DNA of 64,000 nt from Thermothielavioides terrestris NRRL 8126 (GCF_000226115.1 NC_016459.1:1550001-1614000), one strand, 5' to 3'. Counted from the stretch's first letter, positions 11,022 through 24,370 are shown. Notes: a model not told the origin generated them from the sequence alone. A program made the numbers and translations.

Positions 11022-13100
11022 TATATTAGAGTATATAAACAGAGTATAAATATAGGGTTTTTAGTATAATATTTTAACAAACTGTTTAAAGCGTTTAAAA
11101 CAAACGTTAATAGTCTTAGGTATAAACTACTATTCTTTAGCTATTAGAAATAGTAAGATATATTCTTCTACTATTGTAGATATCCCTAGAATAATAGCTA
11201 ACCCTCCCTCGATCAATAGGCGGTCAATAGCTATATAGAAGACTAATATTAAACTTCTATATTACGCCTCTTCCATCTAATAGCTTTAGAAGTATAGAGA
11301 ACACTCTATACAACTAAGATATTTAAACGTCTACTATATAAGTCTATAGCAAAGAGGGTTTCACTATAGGAAGATAATACTACTTTATAAACTTAAGGCT
11401 AACTATATTAATCTCAATATAAGTCTCTAAATCTATAGTAACCTCCTAAGGTTTCTTAGTATATAGGATAGCAGTAGTTTAAAAGTATTCTATAACTTAG
11501 TCCCTATATAGGAAGAGTACATTAGTAGTACTAGGGTCTACTACTAGGTATAAGCTTTTCCCTCCTTTTTACTATCGTCTTATAAGTAACTAGGACTCGT
11601 TTTATACTCGGTTTTTAGGATATAATAAGTACCTCTATAGCTTTAACACTTTATACCTTTAACCTTATCTACGCCCTTAGGCTTCTTAGGGTAATTATAG
11701 AAGAAATAACCTATTTTACTATAGGTCTAATAGGTAAAGGAATTGTCACTTCTATCTTTTATCTCCTTATCGTTATAACTCTACTTTTCCTTCTCTACTA
11801 CGTTGTTAAAGTAGGGCTAACTATAACGGTCCTAATATATAGATTGCTCTCGACCTCGCTATTTATAGTTGGAGAGCTATCTAGATCCTTAATCGATTTT
11901 TAGAGGTCTTTAACAAATATTATACTACTTAATATTCTAAATCTAAGTTACTAGCTAAACTATAGCCTTATAGGTCTTAGGTTTTTCAAAGAAATATTAG
12001 TCGATATACAACTAAATCTATAGCGACAACTTAGAGTAGAATAGAAAAGCCTATTTCTTATTGTCTTAACGTTTAGTCTAGGCCTCTAAGGAATCAAAGT
12101 ATTAGTAAAAGTTCAAAGAGCTTTAGCCCTCTCGTTACTTTGCCTAGTTGATAGCCTTAGCAATTTCTAACTAACTATTAATAAAGTCCTTAATATACAA
12201 AGTAGTCTAGTCTTTAAAGACCCTTTATATCGACTTAGCTACTTCTTATTCTTCTTTTAGTAAATTATTATAGTAGTTATACTAGTAGGTATATAATATC
12301 TATTTTATTTTATTGATAATAAAGAGAATCTAATTCTTTTCTATTTTAAAGTATTTAAAGTTACTTTTAAAGGCTTAATAAAGATAAAGCTAAATCTAAT
12401 ATTTTTAAAAGGTAACGTTCTTTTCTAATAGTATAATATTCTTAACTTTAATAACTTAATAATTCTATCTTTTGTCCTTACTATCGTTAGTTAATCTAGT
12501 ACTATTCCTCTTCCGTTTATTAGATAGCTTGCCTATTCTTAACGATTAAAGCAATTCCTATTCTTAGTCTTTAAACTCCTTTAAGGCCTAAAGTTAGGTA
12601 ATATAGGTCTATACCCTCTATAGTAGGTCCTCTATAGAGAAACGTCTCTCCCTATAGTAGAACACTAAGAGATAAAGGAGATAGGTGGTAAGAGCTAGGA
12701 AGAGACTTTGTTTTAAAGTTATAAAGTTATACCAAATTTGTAGATAAATTGACAGTGACTAATAGCGATAAATAGAACAAGAATATAAGTATCTAAGTTA
12801 AAGTATTATAAATAGATAGTATCTTAGCCAATAGAGGAAGAAGGATTAGAATCTATAATAGGAGTCTTCAAGTACTATTAGTAAGATACTTTAAGGTAGA
12901 GAAGTATAATAGTACTATAGCAGTGACTAAGGCAAGTAGTTGTAGTTTCTAAGGCGACATTGTCTAAATACGTCTCCTATTGTAATTAGAGGCTAATCCT
13001 TAGAGGATTAGAAATCTTCCTCTACCTCGGTAGACGACTACCTACCCTTTTAGCTATAGTCCCTAGGCTCTGAGCCTATATATTATATTGTACGTTATAG
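11022..13100 (-). mobile_element. Gypsy-B retrotransposon, gag/protease part (RIP-degraded)
   Basis: Minus-strand reading at about 11,760-11,690 shows the ghost of a retroviral zinc knuckle (spacing C-x2-C-x4-H-x4-C) in which the cysteines and the histidine all read as tyrosine, followed by PKKPKG; TGC/TGT to TAC/TAT and CAC/CAT to TAC/TAT are the changes RIP makes. This fits a gag C-terminus upstream of the pol part at 9201-6226, with the Tc1-like element inserted between them. The region to the right (about 12,700-13,100) probably holds the gag start and 5' LTR, but I could not define LTR borders, so the right end is approximate. Confidence 0.65.
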
Positions 13101-13119
13101 ATATAAGCTTCTAGGTTCT

Positions 13120-15460
13120 AGGTACTTACTCCGTCTTAGAACTGTGCTAGCGTTTGCTTAACAGCGGCTTGCGCACGTGCTGTGACAAGCTATCTACCTT
13201 AGGATCCTTGCTCGCCTAGGATTTTATCAAAGGCGCTACAAATCGCCTATAGGCACGTTGTATTCCTTCTACAAGCCCTATTAGCTACGCCTAGTAGGTG
13301 CGTTGGCGGTTTGATCATCTTATATACTTTTTAATAAGTAGGAAGCTAGTAGAGGTTGTACAACTATCTGCTTAGCAATAGATCGATATACTAAACAAGT
13401 TCTTCAACTACTATGAAGATACTATTAAGAGATTCAATATTATAGTAGCTAGTTGTTAGAACGTCGACGAGATAGGCTATCGCCTAGCGATGTTAAATAG
13501 GAAGTTCTAGATCCTAGCTATTAAAACAAAGAAGAATAGGAAGGTTAAAGGTTGTTCTTTAATACCAAGGGTCTACTATCTATTTACTATACTATTTTCT
13601 TAGCTAGAGCTTCTTAACCTCTATAATAGGGAGTCGATAACCCTAATTGGCTATACTAATACCATTAGCAACGCTATCCCTATATATAGTATCTTTAAAT
13701 AGTAGCTAAATAAGAACTAGAACGTCGATAGCCTTGATAGCGATATACACTTCAACGCCTTAGAAACAGCGTTTAATAACTATGACATTATAGCTAACTA
13801 GATCTAGCACTTCAATAGGCACTCTTTCTAATACTATTTTATTGTTTAGGCATATAAGTATAATTATATTCGAAGAGTGGTTTAGCTATAGCGTATACAA
13901 CTTCTAGAGCCCTAACGATATAGTTGAATCTAAGTAGAATAATATATGCTCTAAAGATCGTATCTACCGTCTATTAGTAATAGATAGCTTCTTAGAGCAC
14001 TATACGTTGGATATCTACGAATACTACCTTGTATATAACATTATTATCGTCTTCCTACTACTGTATTCATTGTATAAGACGTAGCTAATAGATATAGGTA
14101 TATTCTAATATATTAAGAAGGTATATTAAATGTACCTTCGCTAGGTAGTTCGCTAGGGCAAGCTAACCTTTATATATATATATAGTTCGTTAAGAACCTC
14201 TAGGCTAGTTGCCTTACCTAGAGCTAGACCTATCACTAGTTCTAATATATAACTAGCAAATCGTTTATATAGGCTTTATAGAGAGTAGAATCATCTCTAG
14301 CTTTACGAAGTCAAGGATATAGCCATTAAACTATACTATCTATATCGCCTCGCTCGAAGATACTAACCTCTAGGCTAATAGCGTAGTATATCCTTCGTTG
14401 CTTTCGAAGTAGGATCGCAAGGAGTCGGCTACTAAAGGCGTTAAACGCCTTTAAACCAAGTATAACAATATATTTAGCTCTCTAACGCGTTATTATATTA
14501 AAGATATCACTACTATAATATAAGAAGGTTAGTTTATATAGAAGTACCTTGCTATATTTATAGCTAATAAGAAATAACAGCTAGTATTATACGTCGTAAA
14601 GCGAGCTAAGGGTCGTAGTCTAGCTATCTAGCACTATTATCACTACTATATCCGTTAAAGGTATCTACTATATATAAGCTACTTATAATCGGAGATATAT
14701 AGAGGCTATTACTAAGGAATCTTATAAGGTAATAAAGAACATTATACGTACTAAGGAAAAGGAGCTTAAGAAAGAGTAGATAGAATAGAAAAGGATACTA
14801 AGCAACAAGGTTATAGACAATAACCGCCTATAAATAGCAACCTTCGAAGAATTCTTTAAAAAGACTAGCTAGACCAACAACATTATACCTCTTAACCTTA
14901 ACGACCGTTCAATCTTTAATATATAGTATAGCGAGGATCCTCTATCTAAGCCCTTCTTCTTTATTAATATAATAGGCGAAGAACTAGATACCTATAGGCT
15001 AGAGCAACTGCTATATGATTTCCTAGTACTAGAGCTATAGCCAATGTAGAGCTATATCTAGATAGGCGATAAATAAAAGCTACTTACCAATAAAGATAAT
15101 AGCCTCTCCTAGATATAATCTAACGATGATAATAGCAATGATAATACTAACAATGATACCAAGTCGCCTCTACTATATAGAAGCACTTACAATAGCGAAG
15201 ACGTTCGCGAACTAGCCTACAATAAGATCAATAAGATTATTACGAAGTAGCGGGTACACAAGGCGAGGAAGTATATAGCATAGGAAGCTTAACATTAAGA
15301 ATCTATAGCCAGGGAGAATTGTAATAGTTCGCTATATATATAGATACACCTAGATGGCAATAGCGAGCTAGTATCTATAGGTTCAGCTGCCTTATAGTAA
15401 GTAGGTGGCAGTCAGGGGCGCGTAGTCAGCGAAGCAGTCGAGGCACGTAGTCAGGGCATG
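13120..15460 (+). mobile_element. pogo/Fot1-like DNA transposon relic (DD35D)
   Basis: Plus-strand reading through occasional stops gives the DDE_1 transposase pattern of pogo/Fot1 elements: NVDEIGYRL with the first Asp (about 13,453), LLVIDSFLEHYT with the second Asp (about 13,978), and QLIDIGIFQYIKKV with the third Asp (about 14,090). There are 35 residues between the second and third Asp, the family spacing. RIP is lighter than in the neighbouring Gypsy and LINE pieces. Terminal inverted repeats were not recognised, so both ends are approximate, and it is not certain whether it sits inside Gypsy-A or beside it. Confidence 0.75.
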
Positions 15461-15663
15461 TAAGCTAGCCTTATATTATATAAACATATTTCAATTTGAT
15501 CTAGATTGAATTTTATTACGTTTTTAAGCTTTTTAAGCTATTCTACACATTTGTAGAGCAGTCGAATTGATATAGTTACGAATTGCGATACCTTGTGCTA
15601 GGACGTGATTATATATAAAATTAGGTAGGGAGGTGTCTGGTTTTAGGGTAGGTGTCTAGCAAT

Positions 15664-15689
15664 TTTATGCCCCTCTCTCCTAGAGGGAG
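15664..15689. repeat. Short perfect hairpin near the 5' end of Gypsy-A
   Basis: CCCTCTCTCC and its reverse complement GGGAGAGAGG face each other across a few bases. It is unusually GC-rich for this block and lies at the junction between the pogo-like relic and the Gypsy-A reverse transcriptase. It could be part of an element end; no function is shown. Confidence 0.5.
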
Positions 15690-17418
15690 AGAGGGCTGTG
15701 AAAATCCCTACTTTTCCTTTAGCCCTTGGGTATATCTACAAGATAAGAAATTTATTATTATGATTAATGCTATATCTTTCTTCTACTAATTCGATATATA
15801 CCCTCTTTACTATAACCGCTTTACCTTAATTAGCCTTTATAGATTATAATAGCTGAAAGTATACCTTATAAGCTACTATAACACTCCTATATATATCTAG
15901 CGCTTTATAGACTAGTTGCTTCGCCCTTATACCTCTTTCGCCTATATATTTATCGACGATATTATTATCTTTAGCGATACTATAGATAAGTATACTAAGC
16001 ACTTAGAAACTATCTTTAGCTTCTTTAAGAAGAAGAACATCTCTATTACCCTAGCTAAATCGTATATTGTATACCCTAGTGTAGAGCTACTTAATTTCTA
16101 CGTTAATAGATTTAGACTTACTAATATAGAGCACTATATTGCCGCCTTTAGGAACCTCGCCTTTCCGAATAACTTAAAGGCTGTAGAGCAGTATATTAGC
16201 GTATTAGAATTCCTTTGTCACCTAATCCTATACTATACTTAGCTTATTAAGCTACTCTAGAACCATAAGACTATATTACTTATAAAGAGCTAAGCAACTA
16301 GCTAAATAGAGAATACTAACCCTAGTAAGCGCGTCGTCTATTGCACTAAGACTTTCTTTGAGCTAACACTAGCTAAGAAAGCCTCCTTTAAAGCTATCTA
16401 AGATACTATCTATAAGCTAAATCCGACTATCTTATCGTACTTAAACTTTGATAAGACCTTCTTCTTATAGATTAATAGATACCTAGAGCGTAGCTTTGGT
16501 ATTATAGTGTTCTACCTCGCCAATAGTTATAAATAGAAGCTTAGAACTATTATTCTATTAACCTAGGTTTAGCCTATTATATTCCTAAGCCAATGCTTTA
16601 CTAAGAAGGAACTTTAGTATAGGCCCTCTAAATAGGAAGTCGCTTACCTTATTTAGGTAGTTAAGAAGCTATATACTACGATTTATTCGTTATATAAGCT
16701 AGTTATTATTCTTATAGACTATACTTCTATAAAACGTATTGTAAACTAAACTATCTTAGATACGTTATCTACTAAGAGGGCTAACTGTAGGCTTATCAAC
16801 GCCTCTATCTACCTTTCGTAGTACAACTTAGAGATCTACTATCTCCTAGGCTAGCTAAACCTTGTACCCAACGTACTTAGCCGCCTAAGGGCTCTATAAG
16901 ATAACCTAAACTGCTATAGTGACTTTGGTAATAACGACATAGTCCTAGATAATATCTGGTTCGCCTTTGTAGAAGCGAAGTTAGATAACGATTTACAAGC
17001 TCGATTTACAGCTATATACTCTTGTAACGCTAAGTATACCGCTATTATTAAAGACCTTATTATTAAATTGGCTACTAAGGGTAGTAGCAAAGTTTTTTCT
17101 CGACCTAGGCTTCTATTTATCTTCGTAGATAGCCTTCTCTATAACATTTGGCCTATATAGATTACACTTACTTTATATACCTCACAATATAATTTAGACT
17201 ATCCTAGAGGCTACCTATGATAAAAAGTACTACTTTGGCACTAAGCGGATATTATACGACTTGTAAAGTATATTAATAGCCTATAAGACCTATAATGTTA
17301 AGAAGTATATTAAACTATACCTAAAGTACTAGGTCAATGTAATAGACTATCGCTTTAAACTAGGCAACTATCAACTAATTCAACTATCTAATACTTTACT
17401 AATATATATTATTGCTAT
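15690..17418 (+). mobile_element. Gypsy-A retrotransposon, RT and RNase H part (RIP-degraded, 5' truncated)
   Basis: A stop-free stretch at 15,916-16,242 is reverse transcriptase, with FIDDIIIFSDT (the YxDD box as FIDD), HLETIFSFF and LAKSYIVYPSVELLNF. RT sequence starts already at about 15,700. RNase H follows at about 16,380-16,750 (DKTFFL, FGIIVFY). The gag, protease and early RT parts are missing to the left. The right edge is where LINE copy 2 was inserted; the reading frame resumes at 23,021 with IAIDFILG of the integrase core, so both halves are one element. Confidence 0.85.
17411..17418. repeat. Target-site duplication, left copy (LINE copy 2)
   Basis: ATTGCTAT occurs here and at 23,021-23,028 directly after the LINE tail. 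The following bases (TAA versus CGA) could extend it to 11 bp if RIP changes are allowed. Confidence 0.65.
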
Positions 17419-20400
17419 TAAAGAATATATAGAAGGCTTCTTCGCACTTAAACGCCGATTGCGAAGGAACTGTTGAGCTAAAATCGAATCTAACAACGTG
17501 AGCGTACTTAACGTACCCGATTACCCCTATCTACAATGTTGTAGAGGGGGCGTAGCAGCTACGTAGGTCGTAGTGGCGATAGTAGTAGTCTGATAGTAGG
17601 CGCTACGAGTTGCGACGCTATAGCTAATGTATATAAGTACCTTGACCAACGTGACCAAAGACTTAGGCTCTCTCTCGTAGGAGCTACGAACGATTAGAAT
17701 ATATATACTAAGGGCGTTAGCGATAGAAGATCAAGGCTTTTATAAGAATTCTACGCCTTAGTGTCGCTAGAGATATAGCTATATATATAGGCTACTATAT
17801 ATATATACTATTACAAAGTGTTCTAAGATAAGCTAAACTACCTCTATAATATATATAAGCTATATAAAAGTATCGACTATATAAAAGAGGAGGTTATATA
17901 GATTAAAAACAAGGTTAGGCTATAGATAGGCGCTAGGGGTATATAGGCGAGGACCTAGGCCTAGGTAGTAGGGTAGGGCGTAGCTACGACGTTGGCGCCC
18001 TAGCTACTTAAGAGCTATATACAGTATATACTAAAGAAGCTATTTTATAAGCTTATAATCGACTTTAGGTAGGTACCTATAGATATTGTCAATAGGAGTA
18101 TAGGGGATATAGTCTAGGCGGTAAATATAGCTATAGCTATAATAGGAGCGACTATAGGGGGTAGTAGAAGCGATGCTATTATAGTATAGAAGCTACTAAA
18201 GAGTAGGAATATAGTAATTATATTTAAAGAGGATTACTAGATATAGTTTACTAATAAAGATAATAAGGTATAAGTCACTGCTATATTTAAAGCGACTATA
18301 GTACTTAAGCACTATACCTTTATAGTATTAACGAAAGGTATATAGCTAGCTACTTTAATAAAGTATAGGGATAACCTTGACTATTTGGTAGTAGACCTAG
18401 TGAAAGAGAATAAGGTCTAGATTATATATATAAGGCTATATATACTATAGGGTAGTACTAAGGGTAATTAAAGGCTATAGACTATATATATATTGGTCAA
18501 GCTCTATATAGTTGAAGAAGCTATAAGGCTTATCGATTAGGGTGTTCTACTCAACTATATAGTTTACTTTTATAAATGTTTTAAAGGCGTAATATATATA
18601 ATCCTATACTTTAAATATAGGAAATAGGGGTATAAGGCGATGTTCTATAAAGAGGAGAAGGTATACTATCTAGTTTATACCTATATAGTATATAATGATA
18701 GTAGGACTATAAAGGAATAAGAGGTGTAATGCCTAGTAAAGACTGATCTAGCTAGGCATTAGCCGAAGTATATTAACTATAGGGGTGCCTATATAGCCTT
18801 TGATATAAGCTACAAGGTTATATAGGAGTAGTATAGGTATATAAAGGAGTAGTTCCTTAATTACCTATTTATATTCTATATACCTTAACCTTAGGTAACA
18901 ATAGTAATAGAGGCGAATATATAGTATAGAAGCTAGGAAAATAAGTTAGGGGAGTAGCGCCTAAGGAAGCGCTTTACTAAAGTAGGCTAGCCTATTAATA
19001 TCTAGAGGGCAAGGCGCTCTAATAATATAGACCTATTCTAGTTTAGAGTACTTTTATAAACTTTCTAGGGAGTTAGAACGTAAAACAAGAGTATTGTTTA
19101 TATAGCGCCCCTATATAGAGTAAGTATAGAACTAGCTTTATAGCCTAATATAGTTATAACTAAAGGCCTCTATTCTATACTAAGTATATAGCTATAACGC
19201 TAAGGGTGTTCTACTAGAATATCGATAGTAGTAGACACTACTTTAATTAGACGTTAAAGAGGAGAGAGGAGTTTAACCTAGTAGCGATTTAAAAGCTACT
19301 AGTCCGTCTAACTATAACTTTGCCTACCTCGCCCTATAGGTAAGGTAGATAGTATAAGATAATATATAGCGTTAGTAAAGTAGCGTTATATATAAGTAAG
19401 CGCCTTAATTATATAATATAGTCTACTAAGGCTAGGGAAGACTAAACGATAGTAACATTTAAGAAGGAGGGGTCGAACCCCCTTATAATATAGTCTATCT
19501 ACTTATTTAACTAAGAGCTAGGGTAGCGGTCGCCACTTTATACCCTAGTAGAGTAGGAGCTAAAAGGGTATAATATATTTATAGGCGACTTTAACGCCTA
19601 CTACCTAATATAGGATAAGTACAATAGAACCTCCTAATTAGTAGATATACTACTCTAGATTATAGTAGAATAGGAGCTCGAGCTTTATATACCTTATAAT
19701 ACACCTACCTAGGTTCAATAAGGCAATAGAGATAGTATAATCGACTATATTTAGGCAATGTAGGGCAATGGTACCTAGTAGCTAGGGCCGCTTAACTTAG
19801 TAGGCTTAGACTATATACCCTAGGTAGCTAAAGTGCTATTGAGGGGGAGTAGTAGTAGAGCTACTATACTACTAGGCTATAGCTAGGCGCTACTAGACTA
19901 TAAGAGGTATAAAGCTAAGGCGTAGTTCCTTATTCTACTAAAGGAGGTTAATATAGTAAAGTAGCTTAAGGAGGCGGTAGATACTCTAATATATAAGCTA
20001 ACTAGTATTATAGACGTAGTAGCGCTATATTAGAAGCTTAATCAAAGGTCCTATATATTATAGTAGAACCTTAAAGTTGATAAAGCGATATAAGAAGTAA
20101 GGAGGGCTAAGTGCACTTAGCGATTAAGCTATATAGTAAGCTCTTAAATATACTACTATAAGGTAGTATAGTGGTTTAAGCGCTATACTAGGTAGTTGTA
20201 GACGCTATATTAACGTTGCTCTTTCGCTAGAGTATCAAAAGAGTAGAAGCTAATATAGGATATTAAGAGGTAGGTACGACTTTGAAGCTACTAACGCTCT
20301 AAACCTTTAGCGTTGCTAACGCTCTAGCTAGGGCCTAGTAAGCCCTAGAGTATAGTAATATATATCTAGAAGGCTAAGGCGCTAATAGAGCGTTTCTTTC

Positions 20401-23020
20401 CTATACTATAGGCGTAGTACAATAGTATTCTCAACTAAGACTAGCCTAAAGGGTCTTTTTACAATACTACGCCTATTATCTAGGAGGTCTATAGTACTAA
20501 AATTATAGAGATTATAAGCTATATAGGATTAAATAAAGCGTTTAGCGAAGACCTCTTTACTAATAAGTTCCTTAAGGCCTATAATAAGGAGGGTAAGCTA
20601 TTAGAGGTACTTATAGCGATTATATATACTTATTTTAAGCTAGAGCACTTTCTATATAGATTCTATATTATATAGGTAGTTATCCTTAGGAAGCTAAAGA
20701 AGTCTCTAGAACAGTTGACGAAGGTAGAAGCGTACTATCTAATATCGCTACTTAGTATAATAGGCAAGATTATTAAAGTAGCTATTGTAGACTAGGTAAT
20801 ATATATAGCTAAAGCGTATAAGCTGCTTCTAAAGATATAGATAGGCTTCTAATAGTATAGGTCTATAGAGATAGCAATCTAGGTAGTAACTAATATAGTA
20901 AAGACAATATAGGTATATAGCGCCTACGTTTCATTGTTATAGCTAGACTTAAAGGGCGCCTTCGACTAGGTCGACTAGATCTAGCTACTATATATACTTT
21001 GGGAACTAGGCTTCGAAAGGAAGCTGATTATACTTCTAAAGAGCTATTTCGAGGATTATATAGCGCGTCTATAGTTCAATAGGATTATAGCCGAGCCGAC
21101 GACCCTATAGCAAAGTATACTATAAGGTTTACTACTATTGCTAGTGCTATTTATCCTCTTTATTACCCCTCTATTCTATACCCTTAAGGTATATACTAGG
21201 CTTCTAATAGTTAGGTATATAGATAATACTAACCTTCTTATATTCGGATAGGATATATTAGTGTACTATTGTATATTAGAGAAAGGGTTTACTAAGTATA
21301 AGAAATAGGCTATAGAACAAAGAATATAGTTCGAACTAGCGAAGAGTGAACTTATCTACTTTATAAAGGTATAGCGGCTATATATAGAGGTCGTTAATAT
21401 CCTTAGCGAAAGTTAGCTAGGGCTTACATTTATAGAGTCGACGAGGTTCCTAGGTATATAGCTAGACTATAAGCTCTTATTTAGAGTATATAAGAAGATA
21501 GTCGAAGCTAAGATAGCTATATAGAAATTTACCTTTATAAAGCTTATAGCAAAGATATATAGGGTATATATTGTATAAGCTTAGAAGATCTATATAAAGG
21601 TTATTAGGAGCGTCCTTTTATATAAGGTAGTAGTATAGTATACTTTAACGCTAATTAGAGGAACCCCCTATAGGATCGTATATAGCTTTAGTACAACGTA
21701 GTTAGGCTACCTCTAGGCGGTTGCTAACGTATATAAGGCTATACTAGTTTATAACCTAGAAAGTAAGACCTAGGTACCCCCTATCGACCTATACTTTAAC
21801 CACTAGGTAGTATAGGCCGAATAGAGGCTCTAGAAAACTAGGCTTATATAGCTCTTATATAATATCTATATAAAGGTAGCATTAAGGTTAAAGAAGTAGC
21901 GCTATATACGCTACGCCCTAGTAGTAGGACCAGCTATAAGGGAGTCTCCTATAGAGTAGAGGTAGCTATAGGCTAAGGACTAGCTTCTTATATACTACCT
22001 AGTAGTAGTAGTAGAGGTATAGGACAAAAGCGACGAAGATAGCGATTAAAGGCCTTAGGAGCTATAGCTATATATTAACGTAGACGTGGCTATAGTAGAG
22101 GAGTAGAAGGTATATAGAGAGATATAGATATACTATATAGACGCTAGGAGGCTAGAGAGGGTACGCTATAGGGAAGTAGTAGACCTATACAACTTAGAGC
22201 CTCCTACCTAGGTACTATAGGTATATAAGGATCTTAGTAAAGTATAAAGCTCTCTTTTTATATAGGCGTATACTAGGGCTATTAGCCTTAGGTAGTTCCT
22301 ATTCTAGAAGAGGGTACTAGATACATCTATACTACTCTATCGCTATAGCGAAGTACCTAAGACTATCGCCTACCTTACAATATACTATAAGGACCTTATA
22401 GTTACTATAAAAAGGTCCTACGTCTAAGACCAATATACGCTATTTACACTATTTAGGAGTAGAAGAGGCGTCTAAAGGATTATAGAATAGCTAATATACA
22501 TTAGGCGCCTATAGGAGTTCTAGCTAGCACTTAAACTAAATATCGAAAGCGAAGCAGGATATAAGGGAGTGGTAGAGAGCACTATAGATATATAGTAGAA
22601 GCATAGTAGCTAGAACAGTATAGTAGAGGAGCCTCTAGCGGCTAGCTATAGGTACTTAGGCATAGACGAGAGGCGTAAAAAGAGGAGGAAGAGGCGTAGG
22701 AAGGTTGGCCTCTAGCCGCTCCTCGCGAGTATATAGCGCGTCTAGCAGCTACAGTACCCGCGCTAGGAGCGTATCGTATACGTAAGTGGCGTACAATAGG
22801 CTATATAGGCCGCTATATCTCCGTTGCCACTAGGCTAGAAAGGTAAGTTCTAGCGAGTTAGAGAGAAGGAACTAGGGAGGCCCGCCCTATATAGCGGGAA
22901 CGTAGTATAGGCGTTGTATATAAGTGGTATATATAGAGGTGGAGGGACCGCTTACCCTTAGTGGCAAGGCGCTAAGTGCCTCTTTGATATAAGATTAATA
23001 ATAATAATAATAATAATAAT
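17419..23020 (+). mobile_element. Tad-like non-LTR retrotransposon (LINE), copy 2, RIP-inactivated
   Basis: Same element and orientation as copy 1 (649-6225); clear alignment begins at ACTTAAACGCC (about 17,446) and continues to the 3' (TAA)n tail, which is longer here. The endonuclease part is at about 19,430-19,740 and the reverse transcriptase part at about 20,940-21,250 (LDLKGAFD; YIDN). It is full of TAG/TAA stops from RIP. It interrupts Gypsy-A between RNase H and integrase, so it is the younger of the two insertions. The first 25 or so bases at the 5' end do not match copy 1. Confidence 0.85.
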
Positions 23021-24370
23021 ATTGCTATCGATTTTATTCTAGGTCTATTAAAGGTCTAAGCTACTAGTTCTCTTTAGTAGCTTCTAAACTATAACTACTT
23101 TAATAGCTTGCTTATAGTATCTTATAAGTTATTGAAGTATACTCTTTTTATTCTAGGTAATTCTAGCTATTTAGCTTAGAAATAGGATTATATTCTAATT
23201 CGCTAACTACTTCTTAGCGACTAGGGTATATTTACTATAATTATTTCTAACTATAATCGTAAGTTTACTTTTAACCTTTAGCAAAGCATTTAGAAGGCTC
23301 TAGGCACTAAGTTGCTAATAACAATATCCTACTACCTATAAGTAGATAGCCTTTTAGAGTGTAAGGACTAAACTATAGAGATCGTAATTCGCTTTTATCT
23401 ATTTAAATGCTTTAAAGGCAATTAGCTAGACGTTATTATACTTCTATAATAGTACTTTAACAACATTTATATTAAAGCTATTAAATCTTTATTTTATAAG
23501 TAGCTTTTTAGCTTTAAGCTTCCTAAGCCTTTAGAAGCTTTTACTAACTAGGCTATTACTAAGCTAGCTACTATTCTAGCTCTATAAAATACTCTATATT
23601 AAAATGCTTAGTTGAGTATAGACTTCGTAGTAGTATATACTAAGCGCTATTACAATAGTAAATACTATAATATCGAATTCTAAATAGGCGACAAAGTTTA
23701 TTTATACCTATACTATAGTTATTATCTCTTAAGTAACCTATCCTAGAAGTATTTGTAATAGTGTACTAGGCCTTTTCTAATTAAACGCTACGTTAGGCGC
23801 CTAGTATATAAATTAGATCTCCTAGCTAATATAGGTATTTACCTAGTTATCTCTGTCGCTTACTTTCGCTCTACTCCTTAGGAAGATGATCCTTTTAGCT
23901 ATAATATACTACTTCCTAGCTCGATTGTCGACTTTTAATCGAACTGCTTTTCGGATAGCGAATTAGGCAATAAATATAAGGTCGATATAATCCTTGACTA
24001 TAAGGTTATAGGCAAGGGCCTTAAATACTTCATTAAATGGACTAGCTATAGCTAAGAAGAGAGCATTTAGAAGACTATATACGAGCTATACTATATATAG
24101 CGCCTAATTAACGAATACTAGGCTTATAAAGGTAATTATCTAGATGGCCTAGTCTTTTAAGAAGAGCCTTCTATACCTAATTAGGCACTTCAACTAGCTT
24201 ATAAACGTAGCTAGCCTTATAAGAACCCTGCTCCCACTAGCGATAACAAGATATAGAAGAAGTCAGTTGACTGCTATCCGGATTAATCTGGCATTACACT
24301 TCTAGCTTTACGTCGTAGCACTCGATTAAAGGGTAATTGACGATTCGGAGGATCTAGATAGGCAAGGTAA
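23021..24370 (+). mobile_element. Gypsy-A retrotransposon, integrase and chromodomain (RIP-degraded)
   Basis: The plus-strand reading continues the element interrupted at 17,418. The integrase core begins IAIDFILGL, then TLFILGNSSY, a D-to-N-changed SNYNRKFT-like motif and YYLQVDSLLEYK where YHPQADGLSER is usual. The integrase C-terminus reads YNSKYYNIEF and GDKVYLYL. A chromodomain lies at about 23,975-24,110 (VDIILDYKVIGKGLKYFIKW, then TIYELYY). This order is that of a chromovirus-type Gypsy element. Downstream of about 24,250 comes the C-terminal tail and presumably the 3' LTR. Confidence 0.85.

Noticed and set aside
15916..16242. Apparently intact 108-residue ORF as a separate gene
   Set aside because: It is a stop-free piece of the Gypsy-A reverse transcriptase.
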